Origin: Carnegiea gigantea
Taxonomy: Eukaryota; Streptophyta; Magnoliopsida; Caryophyllales; Cactaceae
DNA length: 64,000 nt
NCBI GenBank assembly: GCA_029747015.1
Contig: JAKOGI010000539.1
Span: 178,501-242,500 of the forward strand
Direction of reading: 5' to 3'
Numbering within the stretch: the first letter of the stretch is position 1; every line of letters starts with the position of its first letter. The translations under genes were made by a program, and so were the position numbers. Under the pieces are notes generated by a model. The model was not told the DNA's origin. It did not search any database and saw nothing but the letters and a program-made list of their open reading frames with translations. Positions 46,439-58,400 of this stretch are shown here, one piece after another.

Positions 46439-48600
46439 TTTCATGGCTTGTAGTCCAAGCAGCCTGCGTTTGCACCAAAGCAGATCTAAGCGAGCAAAAT
46501 TTTGGTTGATTTCTCTCTCTAATTTGAAACTGCATGACCTTTTTTGTAACTTATTTTGGAGATTGTTACATTTTTTATGCACATGAACAATTTTTAGGAG
46601 TGCCCAAGGCAACTGATCTTCTGCTCATATCTTCCTTTCTTTCTACTTTGTTTAACCCGATGGTCAGTTGGACCTGGTTGGGCCTGGTGTGTCGTGGTTG
46701 GCTACTGAAGTTATTACTGGGTAATTGTTAAATGCATAAGATATGAAAATCGATTTTTCAGTCTTTTTACATATTACAAATTTAAAAAACTCAACATAAG
46801 GCACCAGGCCGAGCAAGCCACTTGAAAACGCTGCTTATTCCAACTCGTGGCTTAGGAATCACAGACTGATATCCCCCCCTCCCCTCTCGTTTCTAATTCT
46901 TTGCCACAGTTGTTCCATGCTCACTGAGATCTAGAGCACCGGAAAGATATATCGAGGCCTTGGAGCCACAAACTAACAGAGTCTTCGTAAAAATTATAAT
47001 TTTTTTTAATAAAAGAGACATTAAATAATCACTGACGAACATAAAAACAATTTTGTAAATAAAAATGAAGAGTTAATTAGCAACAATTTTAAATCTCAAC
47101 CTATCAAAACTAGTTTTTTATTTTTTAATTTTTTTAAACAAGGCTCTAACACCTAAAAATATTATTTTTCATTAAAGTTGAAGTAAAAATAATAAACCAA
47201 TGTTAACATCGTTCCCAGTAGCAATGGCGACAATCATGGTGTCTGCCTTTGATGAGAAAATTTTGACTTGGGTACCTCACGGTGGTTGCCCTGTCTTCCT
47301 CCATGTACAGTTTGACATCGTCCCAGTTCATTGTTGACAACTGTCCACTTTTCCAACAATTAAACCGACAATGTTGTCCAACTTTTTAAGCTGTATAATT
47401 TTTTAAAATTCCAACGAAAACCCAAGGGGAGAAAAGAAAGACTGGGTTAACCCCACAAGGGAAAGCATGAATTAGAAGGAGGTGTAGTGTTGGGAATTGA
47501 TTGAATTGATTTTGGCCATCGCCAGTCGCCCCAAAGGGTGGGGGCTTTCTCGTGAAATTTCGAGTCTGGGGATGGAACAATGATCAGGGACTTGCGATTT
47601 TCTTCTAGTTTGAGAGTTGAAGGCTGAGGACACAAGGGAGAGAGCGAAGTAGGTACGGCCGTGGTGGGGGCGAATTTGGAGGAAAGAGGGAAGTTGGGGT
47701 TGGAGAAACCAATGAGAATGTCTCTGGTTGCTGTTGGAAATTGAGGATCTCTTACCTTACATTTGTGATTGTGGACAGACATGCTATGAGGGGAGGGGCG
47801 AAGCCATGGCTGCTTCGATGGAGAGGTACGGGTGGGAGCAGCCTGCAGAAACGTCGAATAGATAAGAATATAATTTCTTCCATTAAAGTAATCACTGTCA
47901 GTGCATTATTTTATGTCGCAGTTCTCTATGCAATGATAGTTTTTCTTCCTCACCTTATCTCTCTACAAGTTCTCCCCCATCAATTGGATAAAACAAAAAC
48001 TTTCAGTGTGAGTTTCGTTTTTATGAGATATGGAGGGATTCAGGTGATCTTATCTCTATTAATATGATTGTTTATAGAAAGACTGATTCTTCCTCTATCA
48101 ACCAAATATGTAGTGATGTTTTTGCACTTTTCATTAATGAGAGAACATTGTCTTATACTAGGTGAGCTAGAATTCAAAGTCATTTGGTATAAAGAAGGGG
48201 TGAAAATTCTGTGACCAAAACTTCAATAGTTCACTAATTATAAAAGTAAAAGATATTCATTTGCCTTTTTTGTTTTTTTAAATAAGATTTAAAAAGGACA
48301 AGGCCCAGGCTCATATCATTGTGCATGCAACAGAGGCCCTTTTTGTGAATGCTCAACTCGACCCACTTCCATCAAACCCAAAAAACCAAAGGAAAGAAAA
48401 AAAAAAAAAGGAGAAACCTGAACGTTCTGGAAAATTGTCGATCACTTTCAGTCCTCTTGTCAATCATCGTGCACTGTCGCACTGACCAGTGATCAGCTCA
48501 CCACAAATTTTTCCAGAAATGTCCATTTCCCTATAACCCTCTTCACACACACACACACACACACACTCACTCACTCCCCCCCCCCCCACCCACAATAAGC
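46439..48600. other. Intergenic stretch with one unassigned minus-strand ORF
   Basis: Between the two plus-strand genes only one frame stands out: 47447-47782 on the minus strand (111 codons). Its first 60 or so residues are rich in Ser, Pro and Thr, like a plastid transit peptide, and end in LKLEENRKSLIIVPSPDSKF. A KAPTLWGDWRWPKSIQ segment follows, which looks conserved-type. It could be the first exon of a minus-strand gene or a fragment; I cannot find the next exon. The rest is AT-rich without recognisable features. Confidence 0.35.
48544..48588 (+). repeat. (CA)n and poly-C tract in the nicotinamidase 5' leader
   Basis: A CA dinucleotide run (48544-48565), a TCAC stretch and a run of about 12 C end 12 bp before the ATG at 48601, so they probably lie in the 5' untranslated region. 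Confidence 0.85.
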
Positions 48601-49218
48601 ATGGCGACCCAATCCTCAATGCCACCATCATCATCATACAAGAAATTCGAGATCCGAAAGCGCCTACCCGACCCGAAAGCCGCCGTGCTTTTAGTAATCG
48701 ACATGCAGAACCACTTCGCGACCATGGCCAAACCCATCCTTCCCGCCATAACCACTACCATCACCCTCTGCAAAGGCGCCGGCATTCCCGTCATCCTCAC
48801 GCGCCACCGCCACAAGCCGGGCGACGACGGTGGCGTGTTGGGGGAGTGGTGGTTCGGCGACCTCATCATCGACGGCACCCCCGAGTCGGAGCTCATCCCG
48901 GAGGTGGTTACGGCGGCGGCGGTGAAGGCGGAGGAGGTGGTGGAGAAGAACACGTACAGCGCGTTTCAGAACACGCACCTGGAAGAGCGACTGAGGGAGA
49001 TGGGGGTGAAGGAGGTGATTGTCACGGGCGTTATGACCAATCTGTGTTGTGAGACCACCGCTAGAGACGCGTTTGTTCGAGGGTTTCGGGTTTTCTTCTC
49101 CACCGACGCTACTGCTACTTCGTCGACTGAGCTTCATGAGGCTACGCTTAAGAATATGGCTTATGGGTTTGCTTATCTTGTTGATTGCCAACGCCTTGTC
49201 AATGCTTTCTCTGCCTAA
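48601..49218 (+). CDS. NIC2: Nicotinamidase (isochorismatase-like hydrolase), NIC2/NIC3 type
   Basis: The enzyme hydrolyses nicotinamide to nicotinate in the plant NAD salvage pathway, presumably in the cytosol since no targeting peptide is seen. It is a single-exon gene of 205 codons, close to the usual length of about 200. The cysteine-hydrolase triad is visible: Asp34 in [10 protein letters not shown], Lys116 in [10 protein letters not shown] and Cys149 in [16 protein letters not shown]. The conserved TRH and GEWW segments and the end [19 protein letters not shown] fit plant nicotinamidases. The first ATG after the CA/poly-C leader is used. Third codon positions are GC-rich in the middle of the gene, unlike its surroundings. 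A general isochorismatase-family hydrolase is the alternative, but the overall pattern favours nicotinamidase. Confidence 0.88.
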   Translation: MATQSSMPPSSSYKKFEIRKRLPDPKAAVLLVIDMQNHFATMAKPILPAITTTITLCKGAGIPVILTRHRHKPGDDGGVLGEWWFGDLIIDGTPESELIPEVVTAAAVKAEEVVEKNTYSAFQNTHLEERLREMGVKEVIVTGVMTNLCCETTARDAFVRGFRVFFSTDATATSSTELHEATLKNMAYGFAYLVDCQRLVNAFSA

Positions 49219-50213
49219 TCTTGTCTTGTACTTAAAACTTAAATGAGTTGGCTCTGCAAGACGATTCCGAAACATCTTGGCGTAAGATTGTGTTGAATTG
49301 GGTTTGTTTTCGATTTGGTTATTAGGATGGTTGGAGTATTTAGGTTTGATCAGGTCTAAGTCATGTTGTATTGATTTCGTGTTTTCGACATTGGTTTGAT
49401 TTAGATAAATGAATTTGAGATGCAAATTGGATTGTCCCACTTCAGGCTTGTGTGGGTTTCGTGTGTTTAGGTTTGATTAGGCTCAAATAATGTCGTGTTG
49501 GGTTTGGATTAATGATCTTCTTGTTGGGTTGGCTAATGAGTTAGAGCTTGCTAAAAAATTAACTACCGTCCAGTGGGTGAAGTTACATTTGAGTTGGAGT
49601 ACAGTTTTTTAAAACTTCGTCTGCTTTGTTTTTATGGAGTACGGCTTTTAAATTTAGGGTCCAACGAATCAATTTTTCTGTAATTTTTGCAATTTAGAGG
49701 TAATGTTATATTAAACCTCCCTTTTACCTCGTATGGTGATGAAAATTTTGGGGTATTGAATTTGGATTTTAGGCTCCCTATTACTGCGGTGGTCCATGGG
49801 CTATGAAGCACTGGGATGGTCTCAGTAGACAACAGTAACTTATGGCAAATGAACATTTCATATTGAGTTTCCCCTAATATGCTATACTGATTTAATTAAT
49901 GAAAACTTTGAAATGAGGCAATCTAATTTAAAGTGTAAACCCAGAACTTTTTATGTGTCCAACAAATTTGCAGTTGCAAAGCATTTTCCTGATTCAATTC
50001 TAAAAACAAGGGCCATAGAGTTAGGCACACAAATATTCCCAATCAGAAAACCTTCCCTTTACAAGAAGAACAAAATTCAACACCAAAACCTGGGTTGCAA
50101 ATGTAGTTTGTGTGATAGTTGTACAATCAAGCATACTGCTATACCAAAATTATCTCAAAATCAAAAAAATGTGAAAAAAATGAAGGTAGAGCATTATGCA
50201 GGATGAGATGGGA
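49219..50213. other. Intergenic stretch between convergent genes
   Basis: This lies between the convergent nicotinamidase (plus) and carboxypeptidase (minus) genes and probably contains both 3' untranslated regions. It shows TTGGGTTTGG-like text at about 49300-49540 but no definable element. Confidence 0.5.
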
Positions 50214-52267
50214 TCAAGGTGGAGTAGGTGGCAACTGTTTATTTTCGAAGAAGTGTTTCGCAATATGCAAAGCTTCCTTTGGCTTCAGGGTTGGAACTTG
50301 GTGCCCTGCACCTCTTACTGTAACGAACGTCAATCCTTCGTACTCAATTGTCCATCCTCCCACCTACATCATAGACATTGGTTTATCTATCAATCTATAG
50401 TAGATGGGTCGATTGGGTTGAACTACTTTGAATTCGATTAGAACGGAGTGATGGAATATTTGAATCTGATGGGTGGGTCAGTTGAGTTCAAGTTTTTTTC
50501 ATCACGTTATGATTCGCTGATAGATTCAGCAACAAAGCCTTAGATTTGTCAGTTGGGATGTGTTCAATAGGGGTTTTGATCAAAATTAGGTTGCTCTATT
50601 TTGGGTTTGATTTCGGGTTATTTGGGTTGGAGCACATCAAGAAGTGAGAAAGTACCTGTGGGCCACTATACCAAGCTGTCCATTCTTTCTTAGTTTTGAG
50701 TCCCAACTTCCTGAGAGTGTACCTTGTTGCTGTTACTGGAATTCTGCCATCAGTGTCCCCACTGTAAAACACAGTCAGATGAAAAACAATCTCCATCAAT
50801 AATCAGTAGCAATGCCAAGACATTCATATCATGTTCTAATATAATTTGAAGTGCTTACAACCCCAAGTCAACATTCGGAAAAACACACATTTGGGTGACA
50901 AATGGTCTGAGAGTTGCAACATGTATATCAGAAAGGGGACTGGACGGTAGCTACCTGAATATCCATATGCGGAGGCCTCTGGCTATTAGCTTTCTTATGG
51001 TTGGAAGCATTGAGGATGGCGAATCGCTCCAAGAAGTAATGTTATTACTGTAAAACCACAAGAGAAAATCAGGCATTTGAATTTAGGTCAACTTCAAACA
51101 CAATTTCATATGGAATCGTCTCCCATAACTGTCAACTTGAACATTTCAGAATAGATTCTGGTTTTATGTGTGTATAGTTTTGGTGATTATTTATCGAAAT
51201 AGACAGACCATTTTCAAGTCATGGAACATAACCCTAATTCAATGGATAAGCCACATTCCACTAAATTTTGAAGAATTGACCCACAAAAGATCAAATTGAA
51301 TAAGGTCTCCTTAGTAATATAGTTACTCAACTAATACATTAGCCTACCATGCTATTCAAACGTACTTGCAGTGCGTCCATGGGTACGAGAGCTTCGTCAC
51401 ATTGGCATGTAATGCTGCTTGGACCGCCGGTCTATTGAAATATACCTCAGTGTAGTCATCGATACATGGATCATACCCTGCCCTCAGCCACGAATGCTGT
51501 AGCAAAATTACAACTTGGAACTAGTTAATTTCATGCGATTTCCTTCATCGGTTGAAAAATCTCTCACAATACAAGAAGAATACCAACAACAATAACAAAC
51601 CCCTGGTATGATTCTTGGCCATGCAAACATTACGATCTGATAAGGTTTAGATGTATGCAGTTTTACCCTCTTTCTTCAAATCTAAATCCAATTCTTATAG
51701 TGAGAGTCTCACCTAGGTGGACTTTTATTTTTTAGAAATTTTTTGACGGGTGGGGAATGTAGCAGCTTTGCCTTTGAGTTGTATAATTGCACAGAGGCAG
51801 GTTCAGATCAACGAACTGCTAAGTACTTCATATAAAGGAAGTAGAGGACTAGAGAGAGAAATATTTTGCTTTAGTTTGTTATAGTTCAAGCGCCCTTAAT
51901 AATGCTCCTGATAATAAACAAACAAAACTATTTTCAGAGGACTTACAAGAGCAGAAACGCCATCGGTAAGTGGAGGCTGACCGTTTCTACTGTGAATTGA
52001 TGTAGTCTGATTTTCGATGCAAATAGGAGTGTATAAGCTGTATATGTCGATGAGTCTGTACGTGTTGAAGAATTCATTGAGGGCCTTGTTGCAAGCACTG
52101 GATAGATTCTTCTTGCTGAAATCACAATTCTTCTTGAGTTCATAGTAAACGCGATCGGAGATCACAGCATGGTCCCATGCATAATCAACCAAACCTCTTT
52201 GGTCTGTATCATCATCCAATAGTGCATTTCCCAGCTGACAAAAGACAATGTCATTGGCCCACTAAAT

Positions 52268-52332
<65 letters not shown>

Positions 52333-54794
52333 GTACTAGTAACACAATGCTAGGGAAAAAAAGGGGCATTTTCTCTATGCCAAAAAACAGAGCCTGTTTT
52401 CATCTTTGGTATATGAAGTCGGCCGTACTTATGTTGAAGCATCACGTGATTGACACGGGTTTCATGTTAAACTTGGCAATTTTCTAAATATACATTCCCC
52501 TCCCCCTCCCCCCCCCCAAAAAAACCAAAAAAATGAAGGGTTATATCCATATTAATTATAAACATCTGATATAGGTACTTGAGGTAAAATGAAGAGTCCG
52601 AGTAACATAGGTGATATTGTAGTTAGATAATCAAGAAGGCAGACATACCATGAAACCCTTGAGATTGATGTGATCTTGCTTGGAAACAACCTTGTTGTTG
52701 TTGAGAATTTTCTCAGCAAGTTGTGGAACATAATGCCCTTGAGAGTTTTAAAGCAAGATAAAAACATTAGCATTGGGTGCCATAAGCAGCTAGCACAGAT
52801 ATAAGCAACACACTTGGAAAATGTGGTGAACAATTGGTGCTGAAGAATACAGATACAGCGGATCGTATCGTCCTTTAGTGTAGTCGCTCGACTGGTCCAG
52901 ATTCAGCTAGGCCTACGAAAGCGTAGACCAAGGCAGGCTAAGTGTAGACCTATGGATTGAGTAGGACCAGGCTAAGGCATTCATTTCCTTCTCATTTTTA
53001 ATGTTCAACTTGCAGTGCCAATCAAAGAACACAAAAGAAACCAAGAGTGCTAGGCTCAGTTGGTCAGACGCTGCTAGTCCCACATTTCCCACTGGGGTTC
53101 GACTCGGGGGAATGCAAGTTCTGTGCCATATGCATAAGACTTTTCTGTTGGATTCGGTTAATGGGCTTCTTGCTCGGGTTTCAGTGTCCTTGAGAATAGG
53201 GGCTCAATGGAATACTTACCTTAAAAAAGGAACATAAAAGAAAAGAACATTCATAGATCTACATGAGGCGGGTTTGATTTGTTTTCACAAACCATCCATC
53301 AAGCCGAACAGGGTTGAGTTAAATTAATGAACTGATTTTGAAAAATACAACTCAACTTAGATTGTTTCTTAGTGTGAATCAAACTGGGCCAAAGTAATTA
53401 ATTGGCTACCCCACCTGTGCCATTTTGAGCGGACTGGCCTGCTCATTTGGCCATCGCAATGTAATTTGAAAGCATCTTTTTTTCCCGATATGAGCCATAA
53501 AGAACAGTATAATGCACAAAAATGGAGATGGGTTATCGATCATGGATCTAATATATCACGACCTCAGTTTAATCCACTAGGCCAAAATCTAAGTCCCTAA
53601 CATAAACATAATTGCATTCAATGTGGCATCTGCTATATGGTTACCTGCATAACTCTCCCCTGAGAGATAGAAATCATTGGACTTGAACTGAGGAAATCTT
53701 CTGAACCATTTTATGAGAAAAATATATGCATCCTTGGCTGGTAATCATGAAATTACGTGTTAAAAGAGATAATATGTAGTCAGAAAGAGATCAGAATCCT
53801 AAGAATTAAATTTGTTGGAAAATTTAAAAGTTGGGCTGGCAATAATGAGGGAATTAAAGAGAATTGCCTGCAATGGTGTCACCAAGTTCACTGATATCTC
53901 GACTGTTGTTAGTGTAAGAAAACCCAACGCCCACTGGAGACTCCAAAAATAATAGGTTGGCAGCTGATAATTCCGCCACCCAAAAAAAAAAAAAAAAAAG
54001 TCAGAGAAATTATACTAGATGACAACCGTTGAGCCCAAAAAAGGGAAAAATACTCACATTCTAAACAAAAATTTTATTTGTTCTATATTGTTATAACTCA
54101 TAAGTTATATCATCACTTCCGGTGAGAGGAGAACTCTGCATTTGGGAGGTCTGCTCACTAAATTATACATTAAAATGTGGCGTTTCTTTTGAGTTTGTAT
54201 TTTTGTGTTCTGTTGGCAATGAAGGTCTTTTAGCTTGGCCTATACTAAACTCAAGTTAGGGAGTTAAAGACATTGAAAAAAGGATAATCACGAATCCGGA
54301 TGAATACTGTGCTACTTGATAATCCAATGGCTTATACCTCTCAAGATTGAAGGAGGGGTGCCCTATCAATGTCACAAACAATGCTGGCTGTCAGGAGCGG
54401 AGGGGTCATTGAGGCATAATAAACTGGCAATTTTTAAAGTGACAATCAAGTTCAAGGGCCTTACAAATACACAACTTTCAACCCCCCCCCCCACCCCTCA
54501 AAAAGGAAAAACGAAAAAAAGACAGAAAGAAAGGAATGGACCTTTATTCCAGGAATGTTTATTGAGCTTGAGCTTGGGCTTGTCACCCTTTTGAGGAAAG
54601 AAAGGGCCTAACTCTTCTGCTTCTCCATACCCAATTGAAGAGCATCCCGGCCCTGACCAAATATATTAATCCATTACAAACTACAAATGAAAATTAAATC
54701 ATGATTATAACATACATTCCAGAAAAATCGAGCTAGCAACTCCTTTCTGCTCAAGAAAATTGTTATATACATTTGAGAATATATACTTCTATTG

Positions 54795-54859
<65 letters not shown>

Positions 54860-55358
54860 CAACGTATACTTGTCATGAGAGCGGTTATTAATATAAATTT
54901 TGCTTATATGGCTTCCGGAGTATATACTCCTGAGTGTATAATATGGGCTTTGTTTTGCTTACCGGGTCCTCGACGCAAGGGGACAATTTTGATCACTCAA
55001 TTAGTTCAAAAAAGGCATCAAAATTAATAAATGATACAATATTTAAACTTTATCAGATAAATTAGTTGATTTTTTTAAACACAACAGATAAACTAGTTGA
55101 TATTTCTTACTACTTCCTGAATGAGAAAGCGAATATTATCATATAATTTAGTGGAATGGTTTGAAACTTATATTTTTCGTATCAACTCTTAATTGTTAGG
55201 TATTAGCGCTTTATATTATGATATTTAATCGTAAAATTTGGTATAGCTGATATTAGAATATCAACTGTTGGGATGCCATACTTGTGGTCATGTCATCTTC
55301 CTTCTGAGGATAGTAATCATAAGATTGCCCGGCTCCAACTTGGTATTTCAGTACAAGG

Positions 55359-55445
<87 letters not shown>

Positions 55446-58400
55446 TTTTTTTTTTTGGGGGATTGACACATGCGCATCGATAAAATTCCCCTGGTCCACC
55501 CTGGTTATTAGTCCCAGGCTTGATTTTTGGCCCCTGATATGGGCTTTCTCCTTATCTATTATTATAATATGTTATATTGGTTAATTTGATGAAAGACAAA
55601 AAGAGTTAGTCCATTCTATTATTGTCATTGTTACATATTTTTGGACCTATACCTTGTTTATTTTGTACTTACTATCATGTGGTGTAGCATATTTTTAGAA
55701 GAAGATACTACTGACTTTATATCTTGCTGAAATTCTGTTTCATTATAGTATTTGTTTTCGGCTCGCGGTATCCAATTATGATGAGGGTCAGGCTCGGGTA
55801 GAGGTTTTGGTCATCTGATTCGAACCGCTGACCCTTAATTTTTTTAAAAAAATTAAAATTTAAAATCAAAATGAGGTACTTTGGGTTTCATTTGTTCAAA
55901 ATTTTTTCGCTTTCAGCTTCTCATCTCCTCTTAGTCTCCCGCCACCTCTCCAAATCTCATTAGCTCATAACCTTCCAACGCTTCCTCTCTGATGCTTGGA
56001 GCAGTCGTTTTAGTGAACTAATTGTTTTAATCACTAAGTTACACATTAGAGTGTTTGTAATTGCGATATACTTCATTGGAACATTAAGTTATCATGTGGC
56101 CTTTTGTTTTGTAAGATATTTAATATTGAATTTCATAATAAAAAGAAAGTTTAGTGAAAAAATCTCATTTTCTATATATGGAGGGCTTGAGGGTCGGGTC
56201 TGACTCGATGAACCCGGGGCATCTGCAGGGTCAGGGTTAGGGGAATACCGACTCGCGTGAGGGTCGGGTAGGGTTAGGATCGAAAAAATTCTATCTTCGG
56301 ATCCTCATGACCTGACCTTTGACTCACAATTTGATCAGGTCTACTCCAAACTCATATAAGTGTGAGTTTGAATATTTGACAAGATAAGGTCGGATGCTAT
56401 CCAAGGCAATCCATCAAGGGTCCAAAGCAAATTAGCAAGTCAATCCTACGTGATTTGAGATCAATTCAAAGGCAATCAATGTATTTACCAGATGGGTTGC
56501 AACGGCTAACTGATGATGAGCAATCAAGGGAGATAAAGACACCTGGGAAAGATAAGAGAAATGGCTAGTAATTTGAATTGGTTCCATATAATGCTTGATG
56601 AGACCCTGGAAGACAACCAACACAAGGGAAGAAGTGGAATCATACTTGAGCACTCATTCGCGATCATTGTCTTGAGTTTTAATTTGCTTCTAGTTCATTT
56701 GAGTTGTGTTGTAGTAATTGGGTCATGAGATAACTAGAGTTGAATGATCCATTCTATCAAACCTTATTGAAGTATCAATTTGTGACTTGGAACTTAGGCT
56801 GGAGTTCTGTTCGATAAAATTAGCATTCTATGTAGCCGATAGCCATTTGAGCGCTACATAGTTGTTTGAGTAGTACATAGTTGTTATATTTTAGTAGTTA
56901 GTGGGTAACTATTTAACTAGCTGTTTGAAGAAGATCTGTTTAATAAAATAAGCTGTTGGACTAATTGATGAATATGAAATAACAAAAAATGGCATAATTA
57001 TTTACTATTGTTGTTATTATTATTGTTGTTGTTATGATTATTATAAAATTGATCTTAAGAATAATAATAATACCAGTTATAGTAGTAGTAGTAATAACAA
57101 TAGTAATTAATAATAGTGACAATAATAGTGATTGGCAATAAAGCAATCCAAATTGAAGGATGAGATAAACAAGTATATTATACTTATTACTACTTGACCA
57201 AAAAAAAAAAATATCACATTGATTGATGACCAAACCACAATCAGGCACCGTTTAGTGAGGGTCTCCAAAAAGGGAGAAAACCAAGGGCCATTTGGGACGC
57301 AAGATATCAAAGCTAGGTTGATGGAATGAAACCCTACCATATCTAACATTTGCAACATGCTATATGAGATGCAATTTGTAAATATTAAACGCAAGTTTAA
57401 ATTGCTTTGTAAGTTTTGATCTAGTCAAAATGCTAAATACTACTTAAAATGCTCAACGAGATGTATGTGTATCCTAGTAGTTCCTTCGAGCAAAATTAGT
57501 TTAATCCCAAGGTTAGAGAACTCTAGGCAAGCACTAACCCTCTTGGGTTTCAATAACGCTATAAAATACTCACGTTGTGTTCATATTTATTTTTTCATAT
57601 TTTATTTTGATTGTTTTGTGACTTTGACCATCACTCTATTTAACTTCTCTAAGGTGATTCTGTACCCTTTGAGTTTTCATCTAATTTTCGTTTTAGTTAT
57701 AAAGTTAGACTACTGTTGGTTCATAAAGGAATAACTCTTTCAACCAATAGACTCTATTACAAGAAACATAACTAGAATGAGAGAAACCTAGGCCGAAACT
57801 ATTCACAATGAATGAGATATTATTTCATTACATACATGTCAGATAATAATGCAACAAAGAGAAAGCGAACAAATAAAAGGAATATATGGTAGTATCGTTG
57901 TCTTAGTATATGCTTATGCATACCTAATAAGGCCAGGAAGCTAAAGTAGTTAAGGGGAAGCTTAACAACTGGTGTTAAGCCATCAATGACAACAAGAAGG
58001 CAGCAGCTACACAACAAACCATCACACCTACTTTTAATGTTGTAGATCATCAAATTAAGAAGTGGTTGCCTTCCCCAATTATGTTAATTAACTAACTAAA
58101 TTTTAGGTTTTCTTCAAACTAATAATAAAACAAATCTTTTTTCTTTCATTTCTTCCTTTTTTAATAAAAGGAATAGAGACCTGTGCTATTTATCTGGATC
58201 TAATTAGGTGGGCCTACCCTTAATTTGCTGTAATTAGTTGTTGCTAGATGTTTGATTTTGTGATAAGGGTCTGTATGTGCTGTTTATTAACAGTTGTACT
58301 CGGTTTTATTTGTAACTAGGATTCTTATTATCCATCTGTTGTATGAGAAACCTCATAAATTTTTGCAGATAATAAATATCATATATACTATAATATAATA

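Noticed and set aside
48691..49440. 249-codon minus-strand ORF across the nicotinamidase gene
   Set aside because: It is antisense to a gene with a complete catalytic triad; its length results from GC-rich third positions on the other strand.
54674..55584. Several ORFs rich in alternating Ile-Tyr
   Set aside because: They are translations of the TA microsatellites at 54797-54856 and 55363-55441.
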